DNA of 15,811 bases from Elusimicrobiota bacterium (GCA_003153935.1 PMCA01000020.1:21236-37046), one strand, 5' to 3'. Counted from the stretch's first letter, positions 7,288 to 13,707 are shown. Notes: generated by a model from the sequence alone, not told the origin. Made by a program: numbers and translations.

Positions 7288-7515
7288 ATGAAAAAATTAG
7301 TGACCATGATCCTGGCCTTTTTGTTCTTGAGCGTAGGTTTAGTGTTCGCGGCTGAGCCAGCGCCAGTAACGACTACAACTGTAACCGCGGCTCCGGCAGC
7401 GGCAGAAGCGACACCGGCCAAACCGTTGAAGAAGAAACACAAAAAGAATAAAAAAGATAAAAAAGTTACAACGACAACGACAACGACAACGCAAGAAACT
7501 GTCCCAGCGAAGTAA
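7288..7515 (+). CDS. Small secreted Ala/Thr/Lys-rich protein of unknown function
   Basis: A 75-residue protein with a clear signal peptide: MKK, then hydrophobic residues, with cleavage after VFA near residue 21. The mature part is about 54 residues of low complexity: an Ala/Pro/Thr stretch, a very basic Lys/His/Asn block (KPLKKKHKKNKKDKK) and a run of eight threonines. The threonine run is encoded by alternating ACA/ACG codons, so the DNA itself is a short tandem repeat near 7470-7490. The start at 7288 is chosen over GTG 7279 because AAGGGGGTGA at 7273-7282, nearly the full anti-SD complement, is five bases upstream of it. I do not recognise a family. Similar short basic exported proteins occur in many bacteria and could bind polyanions or the cell surface; that is speculation. 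It has its own terminator immediately downstream. Confidence 0.75.
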   Translation: MKKLVTMILAFLFLSVGLVFAAEPAPVTTTTVTAAPAAAEATPAKPLKKKHKKNKKDKKVTTTTTTTTQETVPAK

Positions 7516-7529
7516 TCAACAGCAACACA

Positions 7530-7570
7530 AACACAACCGGTCGAAACCCCTTACCGGTTGTGTTTTTTTT
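7530..7570 (+). terminator. Strong intrinsic terminator after the small secreted-protein gene
   Basis: The stem AACACAACCGGT (7530-7541) pairs perfectly over 12 bp with ACCGGTTGTGTT (7553-7564), with an 11-base loop and a T run ending at 7570. It separates the small gene from the leader that follows. Confidence 0.93.
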
Positions 7571-7571
7571 A

Positions 7572-7601
7572 TTGCATAACGATTAAAATATGTGATATAA
7601 G
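7572..7601 (+). promoter_or_regulatory. Possible extended -10 promoter for the leader and receptor operon
   Basis: TATAAG at 7596-7601 (5/6) is preceded by TGA (TGn). TTGCAT at 7572-7577 is a weak -35 with an 18-base spacer. It lies directly after the upstream terminator, and initiation would be near 7608, at the foot of the leader stem-loop. Confidence 0.45.
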
Positions 7602-7711
7602 TAAATCAGCTACAATTATTCAACCAGACGAGGAGAATATAATTGTCCAGCCTGTTTACTAATTATGATGAATTGCCGATTTTGGCGCGGGCCAAGAGTC
7701 GGCTTTTTTTT
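7601..7711 (+). ncRNA. Structured leader ending in an intrinsic terminator (candidate attenuator or riboswitch)
   Basis: ACAATTAT at 7612-7619 pairs with ATAATTGT at 7639-7646. Outside it, CAG 7607-7609 can pair with CTG 7652-7654 and GTAAA 7601-7605 with TTTAC 7655-7659. The 19-base apical loop carries AGGAG at 7631-7635. A terminator hairpin follows at 7675-7703. No consensus that I know (cobalamin, FMN, TPP, c-di-GMP, preQ1, fluoride, guanidine) fits. The upstream terminator and this one bracket an RNA of about 100 nt that could be a leader or a free small RNA. The foot of the stem may lie upstream of the transcript start. Confidence 0.45.
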
Positions 7712-7723
7712 ATTGCTAACTGA
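7643..7723 (+). CDS. Candidate 26-residue leader peptide (TTG start) running through the terminator
   Basis: AGGAG at 7631-7635 sits seven bases before TTG 7643, which opens 26 codons ending at TGA 7721-7723. An in-frame TAA directly precedes the TTG, so the frame cannot start earlier. The predicted peptide begins MSSLFTNYDELPILARAK. It has no run of one regulatory amino acid, although leucine and aromatic codons are common. The terminator hairpin (7675-7703) and its T run lie inside the reading frame, so a translating ribosome would melt it. It may be a regulatory peptide, a remnant of a gene, or chance. It is separate from the binding-protein gene, which starts 32 bases later. Confidence 0.35.
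   Translation: MSSLFTNYDELPILARAKSRLFFIAN
7675..7711 (+). terminator. Intrinsic terminator or attenuator before the receptor operon
   Basis: GCCGA 7675-7679 pairs with TCGGC 7699-7703. The stem continues through TTGGC/GCCAA around a GCGG loop, with one wobble pair and a bulged G, and is followed by eight T. It lies within the 5' leader of the gene starting at 7756, so it can act as an on/off point for the four-gene operon. Confidence 0.8.
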
Positions 7724-7755
7724 AGTAAAAGCAAATTATTTATGGTGAGGTGTCA

Positions 7756-8697
7756 ATGTCATTAAAAACAATTTTACGGATCTTTTTGATTTCAAGTGTT
7801 TTACTGATAATTTGTTTTAATCCACTGCGAGCCGCGGACCGGGTGGTCGTCTCCGTTATTTATTCCGCGGATATCGAGCCTTATCAATTATGCTGGGAAG
7901 GTTTTAAAACATTTTTAGGCGGAAAAAACGTGGCGATCTGGGTCTCCAAATATAATTTGAAGGAACAGACCCCGGAAAAGATAATCCCGCAGATCAGCGG
8001 GGAGAAACCGCAGTTGATCTTCTGCCTCGGTACCAAGGCGGCCAGTCTGGCCAGGTTAACCTTTAAGGAGATACCGATAATTTATGCCCTGGTCCTGGAA
8101 CCGGATGAGGTAAAAGATTCGAATATGACCGGCGTGCTGATGGATATTCCGGCCAAAATGAAAATGGAAGAAATAAAAAGGATCCTGCCGGGCCGCCACA
8201 GCATGGGGATCATATATTCGGAAGCCGCCGGTACTCAGGCGGTGGAACTGGTGCAAACCTGCATGGGATTAGGGTTGAAAGCCGTGGCTAAACGGGTGTC
8301 ATCGGAAAAAGACCTGCCCGAAGCCGTGCAATCTATGAACGATAAGATAGATTGTTTCCTGATGGTGCCTGATCCCAAGATATATTTCCCGCAATCGGTA
8401 AAATACCTGCTGGCGGAAAGCATGAAGGATAAAATTCCCGTGGTTGGCCTGTCCAGGTATTACACCAAAGATGGAGCCTTACTGTCCTTTGACTGCGATT
8501 ATCAGGACCTGGGCAGCCAGGCCGGGGAGATCGCTCTGAAGGTGCTGGACGGCGCCAAACCCAAGGATATAACCCCGGTACTGCCACGCAAATTGAATTA
8601 TTCATTAAATACCTCAGTGGCGGATAAATTAGGTATCAAAATGGACCCGGAAATAGTAAAGGGAGCGACTTACATATATGATGAAAATAGCAAATAA
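7756..8697 (+). CDS. Periplasmic substrate-binding protein, PF04392 type (copy 1)
   Basis: A 313-residue exported protein; the signal peptide ends after LRA at about residue 24. The body matches the ABC-transporter substrate-binding family PF04392, the group that includes TrpX-like proteins. It opens with VVSVIYSADIEPYQ, and further on has GEKPQLIFCLGTKAA, IIYALVLEP, NMTGVLMDIP, FLMVPDPKIYFPQSVKYLL and GALLSFDCDYQDLG. The two-lobed periplasmic fold binds a small ligand. ATG 7756 is preferred to GTG 7750 because GGTGAGG at 7744-7750 is then correctly spaced. It is about half identical by eye to the protein at 10893-11822. No permease or ATPase gene is in the window, so a sensory or capture role is as likely as transport. 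The TonB-dependent receptor begins 17 bp downstream. Confidence 0.85.
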   Translation: MSLKTILRIFLISSVLLIICFNPLRAADRVVVSVIYSADIEPYQLCWEGFKTFLGGKNVAIWVSKYNLKEQTPEKIIPQISGEKPQLIFCLGTKAASLARLTFKEIPIIYALVLEPDEVKDSNMTGVLMDIPAKMKMEEIKRILPGRHSMGIIYSEAAGTQAVELVQTCMGLGLKAVAKRVSSEKDLPEAVQSMNDKIDCFLMVPDPKIYFPQSVKYLLAESMKDKIPVVGLSRYYTKDGALLSFDCDYQDLGSQAGEIALKVLDGAKPKDITPVLPRKLNYSLNTSVADKLGIKMDPEIVKGATYIYDENSK

Positions 8698-8714
8698 AAA
8701 AGGAGGTATGCAGA

Positions 8715-10871
8715 ATGGCCAAGAAGTCATTAATTTTTTTGTTAGCGTTGATAACCGGCTTGACTGTTAGCACGATGGTGCTGGCTCAGCCAGCGGCAGA
8801 ACAAACCGAAGAGGAGCTGTTGTTCACCGATAACGTTACCGGCGTGACCAAGAGGCTGGAAAAAACTTATGAAGCGGCGGCTAATGTAACCGTTATTCCC
8901 GGAAAATTTCTGGAAAGATATGCCATCAGGAACATCAATGACCTGTTCGAAGTGATCGAGGGTGGTTGGCATACATACAAAGGACAGGATGAAGTCTTGG
9001 TATTGAGAGGCGTTTCCGGCTATGCCAATGACAAGATCTTGTTCCTGTATGATGGCATGCTTTTCCCGACATTTTTGGGGTTAGGCGAGAACAACTGGCC
9101 GAACACGTTTGATGATGTTGAAAGGATCGAGGTCATCAAGGGTCCTAATACCTCAATTTGGGGCGGTCAGGGAACTCAAGGCACCATCAACATCGTGCAC
9201 AAAGGCGCCGAGCAGTTCCAGGGCCTGGCTACCAGCTTAGTGGTTGGTAAGAATGCCATGGCTCGCTACAACATCAACTACGCGCAAATGCCGTCCCCCG
9301 ACTTAAGTTATCAATTCTTGGTGAACTCCACCTACTACGAGGGTGCGACAAAATATATAGAAGAATGGGGTGGGTATAGCTTCAGGAAACTGGATGGGCA
9401 TACCGCGGCTAATCCCTTGCCTGATTACCAGGTATTCGCCAACATGACCTACAAGGATTTCACCGTTGCCTACCGGCGTTTGGAATCCAGGACGGACCGT
9501 CATAATATCAGCGCGCAAGATTCTATAATCCGCGTGGAAAACTATTGCGACGACCTGAACATCCTGATAAAGAAACCGGAATATTGGAAGAATATCGATT
9601 GGAACACTACAGTCAGGTTCAATAATTTTTACCAGATGTATGATGTATTTAATCCCGATGCCGCGGGTGGCGGTTATGAAATGAAAACCGAGAAAAGATA
9701 TGAAGTTGATAGCAATGTGGATATGAAGCCGATCGAACCGTTGGACATCGTGCTCGGCACTCAGGCTGGGGTATGGAGCCCTCAAGGTTCCGGGCCTACC
9801 GGTTCGTGGGATCCAGCGACCAGGAATTGGGACCCTAATGTCCCGGGTTCAGGTAATTTTGTTGATCCGCCGGAATTCCTTCCCACCTTCACTGAAATGG
9901 GTAATGACATTGCCGCGATTGAAGGTTACATAGACGCGAAATACCAACTGCTCGATAACCTCAGCGTAACCGGCGGCGGACGTTATGTCGGCGAGTTCAA
10001 TCCCGGCGATCAGCACCGTGACGCTCGTGAGAAACTGCATCAGTTCTTCCCGAAATTAGCCGTGGTGTACAAACCGGTGGGGAATCTTTATATAAAAGGT
10101 ATCTATCAGCAAGGGTTTACCAGGCTGAACACTTTTGAAAGATATTCGGAATGGAACAACATTGACTTGAGAGGCACCCAAAAGGCCACCACGGCTGAAT
10201 CTACGGAATTCGTGGTTGACTACCGGCCGATCAAGAATATGAAAGTGCTGGCCAGCTATTACCAGGAGATACTGTATGATTTTGTCAACTTTGTGTACAC
10301 CAGCCCTGCTGGCGTAGGGTGGCCAACGCTGGCTCCTGGATATTTACGCGGTTTCTTCAACGTGGGTGACCACCAGGCGCATGGTATCGAGGCTAATGTT
10401 TCCTATGATTGGAGAAATATGGGCGGATTCATTTCCGGCAGCCAACTGCTGAAGAACCGCATTGCCAATGCCCCGGCCAGTCTGTTAGGCGGTTCAGGCG
10501 TGATCGATACCGAGACTGACGCCAATTTCAACAAAGCGGCTGTGCCCAGATGGAACATGTCTCTCGGCGGATACTATGATATCACCAGTAACTACAGCGT
10601 ATCCGGTATCTATAAGATGCACGGTAAACTGCAGAACCGCGGCAGCGATGATCCTAATGAACCGGGTTGGAGCGGATATACCTGGGTAACCGGCGGAGAA
10701 CTGGATGTATCAGCTACAGCCAGGAACGTCGGCATCCGTAACCTGAACCTGACCGCGCTGGTTAAGAACTTGAATAACGCGGTTTATTATACCGGTAGCT
10801 CGATGGACCCGGGACATGCTGAACAAGTTAATCCTCAGTATTACGAAGTAAAGGCCAGTTATCTCTGGTAA
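8715..10871 (+). CDS. TonB-dependent outer-membrane receptor
   Basis: A 718-residue protein with a signal peptide (cleavage after VLA near residue 24). The plug domain occupies about residues 50-165: VTVIPGKFLERYAIRNINDLF, VLRGVSG, ILFLYDGM, then VERIEVIKGPNTSIWGGQGTQGTINIV, a very typical plug ending. The rest is a beta-barrel of alternating aromatic and polar strands ending in a C-terminal tryptophan (VKASYLW), as needed for barrel assembly. Such proteins import scarce ligands (siderophores, cobalamin, metals, glycans) using TonB energy. The ELLF stretch near residue 35 resembles the N-terminus of other receptors of this class, but I cannot point to a sure TonB box. AGGAGGT at 8701-8707 is an ideal ribosome-binding site. 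The receptor lies between two paralogous binding proteins, which suggests a shared ligand. TonB, ExbB and ExbD are not in the window. Confidence 0.93.
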   Translation: MAKKSLIFLLALITGLTVSTMVLAQPAAEQTEEELLFTDNVTGVTKRLEKTYEAAANVTVIPGKFLERYAIRNINDLFEVIEGGWHTYKGQDEVLVLRGVSGYANDKILFLYDGMLFPTFLGLGENNWPNTFDDVERIEVIKGPNTSIWGGQGTQGTINIVHKGAEQFQGLATSLVVGKNAMARYNINYAQMPSPDLSYQFLVNSTYYEGATKYIEEWGGYSFRKLDGHTAANPLPDYQVFANMTYKDFTVAYRRLESRTDRHNISAQDSIIRVENYCDDLNILIKKPEYWKNIDWNTTVRFNNFYQMYDVFNPDAAGGGYEMKTEKRYEVDSNVDMKPIEPLDIVLGTQAGVWSPQGSGPTGSWDPATRNWDPNVPGSGNFVDPPEFLPTFTEMGNDIAAIEGYIDAKYQLLDNLSVTGGGRYVGEFNPGDQHRDAREKLHQFFPKLAVVYKPVGNLYIKGIYQQGFTRLNTFERYSEWNNIDLRGTQKATTAESTEFVVDYRPIKNMKVLASYYQEILYDFVNFVYTSPAGVGWPTLAPGYLRGFFNVGDHQAHGIEANVSYDWRNMGGFISGSQLLKNRIANAPASLLGGSGVIDTETDANFNKAAVPRWNMSLGGYYDITSNYSVSGIYKMHGKLQNRGSDDPNEPGWSGYTWVTGGELDVSATARNVGIRNLNLTALVKNLNNAVYYTGSSMDPGHAEQVNPQYYEVKASYLW

Positions 10872-10892
10872 CCGAAAAGATTGAGCGGTGAA

Positions 10893-11822
10893 ATGAAGAT
10901 AAGGGTCATTCTTCTAAGTTGTATTATAGCGTTAATAACCTGGAACCAGTGCCTGGCAGCAGACCGGGCACTGGTTTCCGTTATTTACTCTTCTGACATT
11001 GAGCCATATCAGCAGGCCTGGTATGGCTTTAAGGCGTATTTTGACGGTAAGAAGACAGCGTTGTGGTCAACCAAATACGTCTTAAAGGAACAAACCCCGG
11101 AAATCATCGTTGCCAAGATCAAGGCGGAAAAGCCTGACTTGATCTACGCTTTGGGAACCCGGGCCGCAAACCTGGCCCAAGAATCCCTCCGGAATTTCCC
11201 CGTAGTCTATGCCCTGGTGCTTAATCCGGAAAAAATGGAAGGGGACAATATTACCGGTGTCCTGCTGGACATACCGGCCATGACCGAACTGGAATCGATC
11301 CAGCGCATCTTCCCCGAGATCAGGAAGATCGGCGCCATTTACTCGCCCGAATCCACGGTCAGGGTGGAGGAAATATCGCAGGCCTGCAAAGAACTGGGCT
11401 TGCAGTTGATCAAGAAAAAAATAGATGACGAACGCCAGTTAACCGCGGCACTCTCCGATCTGACCTGGCAGATAAACTGCCTGTTAATGATACCGGACAC
11501 CAAGATCTACTTCCCGCAGACAGTTAAATATCTGCTTTTAGAAAGCTTGAGACAGAAGTTCCCGGTGATAGGATTATCCAAACTGCATACCAAAGCCGGG
11601 GCGTTACTGTCGATCGATTGCGACTATAACGACCTGGGACGGCAGGCGGGCGAGCTGGCCGTCAGGATCATTAATGGTGAAAAACCTTCGTCGTTGACTC
11701 CTCTCCACCCGCGCAAAATAAATTATTCGCTTAATCTTAACACGGCCAGTCGTCTGGGCATCAATTTCTCTCCACAAGTCATCAAAGGAACCGAAGAAAT
11801 CTTCGGCGAGACGGAAAAATGA
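10893..11822 (+). CDS. Periplasmic substrate-binding protein, PF04392 type (copy 2)
   Basis: A 309-residue exported protein (signal peptide to about residue 23, ending CLA) and a paralogue of the 7756-8697 product. Shared blocks include VSVIYS-DIEPYQ, LKEQTPE, the EKP-LI--LGT stretch, YALVL-P, KIYFPQ-VKYLL and P-K-NYSLN near the C-terminus. Conservation is close to 60% in the first 70 mature residues and lower in the middle. The pair probably arose by duplication, with divergence at the ligand cleft or partner surface. ATG 10893 is chosen because it gives a normal signal peptide; TTG 10881 in frame would add four residues but has no better ribosome site. The stop overlaps the next start (ATGA at 11819-11822), coupling it to the HD-GYP gene. 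That coupling makes it the best candidate for the direct periplasmic partner of the sensor. Confidence 0.85.
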   Translation: MKIRVILLSCIIALITWNQCLAADRALVSVIYSSDIEPYQQAWYGFKAYFDGKKTALWSTKYVLKEQTPEIIVAKIKAEKPDLIYALGTRAANLAQESLRNFPVVYALVLNPEKMEGDNITGVLLDIPAMTELESIQRIFPEIRKIGAIYSPESTVRVEEISQACKELGLQLIKKKIDDERQLTAALSDLTWQINCLLMIPDTKIYFPQTVKYLLLESLRQKFPVIGLSKLHTKAGALLSIDCDYNDLGRQAGELAVRIINGEKPSSLTPLHPRKINYSLNLNTASRLGINFSPQVIKGTEEIFGETEK

Positions 11823-13165
11823 GATTTGGCATCGACAAAAAAATTATAACACTGGTGACCCTGGCCATAGTTTTGCTGGGTGTTTCCTTTAGTTATTATT
11901 TCATTAGCCAGGAAAAGAAAGCCCTGCTGCTGGAGCTGGACGAGCGGGCCAACACTTTGCTGAAAAGCATGATCACCAGCTGTGAATATCCCGTGCTGAT
12001 CAACGACCTCGATTCGTTGTCCAAAATAGCCAACGGCACCATGCAACAGAAGGACCTGGTCTCCTGTGATATTGAGAATAAATATGGAAAAGAACTGTTT
12101 AAAGCGGGCGACATGAAGAGCGTCGATTCCAGGATTTACACTGGATCGATCCTGACGGAGAAACAAAAAACCGGCGGAGGAGAAGACCTGATCCTGGGTA
12201 CCGGGCCACAGGAAAAGGAGACCGAAAGCATCGGTAGTATCCGTATCGCGCTCAGCCTGGTAAGCCTGGATAATAAACTGGTCCAGGCCAGAAGGACCAT
12301 AATTATTATCGGGCTGATAGGCATTCTCCTGGTTTCATTGGCCAGTTCCTGGCTCATCCGCTACGTGCTAGGCCGGCCGATAGACGAACTGGTTCTGGGT
12401 ATTCGTAACATTTCCAGCGGTAACCTGGGTTATAAAGTGCCGATAAATACCAATGACGAGATAGGCCTGCTGGCTGATTCTTTTAATAAAATGGCCACTG
12501 ACCTGGAGAAGGGCACAGTCTCCCGCAAATACCTGGAATTACAGGTGGATGAAAGGACCTTTGAGTTAAGGAACAGCATCCTGAAAATGCGTAAAGTGAT
12601 GGACGGCATCACCCATGCCATGGCGATGACCCTGGAAATGAGGGATGCCTACACGGCTGGACATCAGCGGCGGGTCGCCAATCTGGGTTGCGCCATTGCC
12701 AAGGAGATGAATTTAGGCGAGGACCAGATCGAGCAGATCCGTATTGCCGGTATTCTACATGACATCGGCAAGATCTCGGTACCGGCGGAGATACTGAGCA
12801 AACCTTCAAAGCTGGATAAAAATGAGTTTAATCTCATGAAAACCCATTCCCGTACGGGCTATGATATATTGAAAAACATAGATTTTGAATGGCCGATAGC
12901 CGAGATCGTCCTGGAACATCATGAGAGGATCAACGGGTCCGGCTATCCCAATGGCCTGAAGGGTGAGAAGATACTGATCGAAGCCAAGATCCTGGGAGTA
13001 GCCGACGTGGTAGAGGCTATGGCCAGCGATCGTCCCTATCGCCCGGCTTTAACCCTTAAGGAAACGCTTGATCACATCGCTCAAAACAAGGGGATACTCT
13101 ATGATTCCCAGGTAGTGGACGCCTGCCTGAAAATAGTCTCCCAACCCGGCTTCAAGTTCGAATAA
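11819..13165 (+). CDS. Membrane HAMP/HD-GYP protein, probable c-di-GMP phosphodiesterase
   Basis: A 448-residue protein with a membrane segment at about 6-27, a periplasmic sensor of about 130 residues, a second membrane segment near 160-182 and a HAMP domain to about 236. A short coiled-coil follows, then an HD-GYP domain (about 260-445). Visible catalytic motifs are H-D-I-G-K with H314-D315, the H367-H368 pair, and NGSGYP with G375-Y376-P377. These are the metal-binding and signature residues of phosphodiesterases that hydrolyse cyclic di-GMP to GMP, so the enzyme looks active. The periplasmic part resembles small PAS/Cache-like sensors. It overlaps the second binding-protein gene by four bases, which suggests that the loaded binding protein or the receptor state modulates the enzyme; this link is inference. 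No GGDEF domain lies in the window. Confidence 0.92.
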   Translation: MRFGIDKKIITLVTLAIVLLGVSFSYYFISQEKKALLLELDERANTLLKSMITSCEYPVLINDLDSLSKIANGTMQQKDLVSCDIENKYGKELFKAGDMKSVDSRIYTGSILTEKQKTGGGEDLILGTGPQEKETESIGSIRIALSLVSLDNKLVQARRTIIIIGLIGILLVSLASSWLIRYVLGRPIDELVLGIRNISSGNLGYKVPINTNDEIGLLADSFNKMATDLEKGTVSRKYLELQVDERTFELRNSILKMRKVMDGITHAMAMTLEMRDAYTAGHQRRVANLGCAIAKEMNLGEDQIEQIRIAGILHDIGKISVPAEILSKPSKLDKNEFNLMKTHSRTGYDILKNIDFEWPIAEIVLEHHERINGSGYPNGLKGEKILIEAKILGVADVVEAMASDRPYRPALTLKETLDHIAQNKGILYDSQVVDACLKIVSQPGFKFE

Positions 13166-13207
13166 TCCTCCACAGTAAATAATGCTGTTTTATCCTCCTA
13201 AAAAGGC

Positions 13208-13236
13208 TTGCCAAAATACCCTAATTATGTTATAAG
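13208..13236 (+). promoter_or_regulatory. Near-consensus extended -10 promoter for the tRNA-arg region
   Basis: TTGCCA at 13208-13213 (5/6 to TTGACA), an exact 17-base spacer, and TATAAG at 13231-13236 (5/6) preceded by TGT (TGn). Initiation is expected near 13243. It is one of the two best promoter-like sequences in the window, as suits a stable-RNA transcript. Confidence 0.75.
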
Positions 13237-13242
13237 TAATAG

Positions 13243-13410
13243 ATAATTCCCGAAGGGTAGTCCACAGTGACTTTCCCAGTTTGCCCGTGGGTTTCCGGAA
13301 ACTTCCCATGGGGTAATAGTGAGCCGGCGCATTGATTTCTGTCCAGGAAATCAGCCGAGCGAACGCAATAGGGGCGGGAGCCCCTTTGAGTAGGATATGG
13401 GAAGTTTATA
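13243..13410 (+). ncRNA. Unrecognised structured RNA ahead of the tRNA cluster
   Basis: About 168 nt between a strong promoter and tRNA-Arg(CCG). An 11-bp perfect long-range helix joins 13299-13309 (AAACTTCCCAT) to 13397-13407 (ATGGGAAGTTT). Inside it, CGGC 13325-13328/GCCG 13354-13357 and TGATTTC 13333-13339/GAAATCA 13347-13353 form a hairpin with a four-base bulge, and GGGGC-GGGA-GCCCC (13371-13384) forms a second. A competing helix pairs CCCGTGGG 13284-13291 with CCCATGGG 13305-13312. The pieces do not match 6S, RNase P, tmRNA, SRP or T-box consensus elements that I can recall. It may be a leader, a processed spacer, or an independent RNA. Confidence 0.5.
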
Positions 13411-13411
13411 T

Positions 13412-13484
13412 GCGCCTGTAGCTCAATTGGATAGAGCGCTAGCCTCCGGAGCTAGATGTCCGGGTTCAAGTCCCAGCAGGCGCG
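13412..13484 (+). tRNA. tRNA-Arg (anticodon CCG)
   Basis: The acceptor is GCGCCTG/CAGGCGC with discriminator G, the D stem GCTC/GAGC, and the anticodon stem CTAGC/GCTAG is perfect with loop CTCCGGA (anticodon CCG, reading CGG). The variable loop is only four bases. The T arm CCGGG-TTCAAGT-CCCAG contains one C-A mismatch. No CCA is encoded. It is the first tRNA of a three-tRNA cluster ahead of argG. Confidence 0.93.
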
Positions 13485-13487
13485 CGT

Positions 13488-13559
13488 GGGCCGTTAGCTC
13501 AATGGTAGAGCAGATCCCTCTTAAGGATAAGGTTGGAGGTTCGAGTCCTCTACGGCCCA
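13488..13559 (+). tRNA. tRNA-Lys (anticodon CUU)
   Basis: The acceptor is GGGCCGT/ACGGCCC with discriminator A, the D stem GCTC/GAGC, and the anticodon stem GATCC/GGATA has a G-A mismatch at its outer pair and loop CTCTTAA (anticodon CTT, reading AAG). The T arm is GGAGG-TTCGAGT-CCTCT. It lies three bases after tRNA-Arg. No CCA is encoded. The body resembles lysine tRNAs such as that of E. coli. Confidence 0.92.
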
Positions 13560-13578
13560 CTTTTTACCTAGTACCTAT

Positions 13579-13662
13579 GCCGCGGTGGTGGAATTGGCAG
13601 ACACGCATGGCTTAGGACCATGTGTCCGCAAGGACTTGGGGGTTCAAATCCCTTCCGCGGCA
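13579..13662 (+). tRNA. tRNA-Leu (anticodon UAG)
   Basis: A class II tRNA. The acceptor is GCCGCGG/CCGCGGC with discriminator A. The anticodon stem CATGG/CCATG has loop CTTAGGA (anticodon TAG, reading CUA). The long variable arm closes GTCC around GCAA with GGAC, and the T loop is TTCAAAT. No CCA is encoded. It ends 45 bases before argG, with no terminator in between. Confidence 0.95.
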
Positions 13663-13707
13663 ATTTAACTCTTTCCTGACACACTGATACTAAATTAGGA
13701 GTTACAA

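Noticed and set aside
7601-7711. Cobalamin, c-di-GMP or other known riboswitch in the receptor-operon leader
   Set aside because: These would suit a TonB receptor or an HD-GYP gene, but the core conserved words of those classes are absent.
9303-9785. Minus-strand frame of 160 codons inside the receptor gene
   Set aside because: It lies wholly within a well-supported receptor coding region and shows no recognisable motif; it reflects codon bias on the other strand.
13172-13191. Possible terminator after the HD-GYP gene
   Set aside because: ACAG/CTGT is only a 4-bp AT-flanked stem before three or four T; too weak to call.
13243-13410. 6S RNA, T-box leader, RNase P or tmRNA identity for the structured RNA
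   Set aside because: The size would suit 6S, but I could not draw its closing stem and central bubble. No T-box AGGGTGG element, RNase P GAGGAAAGTCC or tmRNA landmark is present.
13397-13615. Open frame of 72 codons across the tRNA cluster
   Set aside because: It is a translation of tRNA-Arg and tRNA-Lys sequence, a well-known source of false proteins; the tRNA folds explain the bases.
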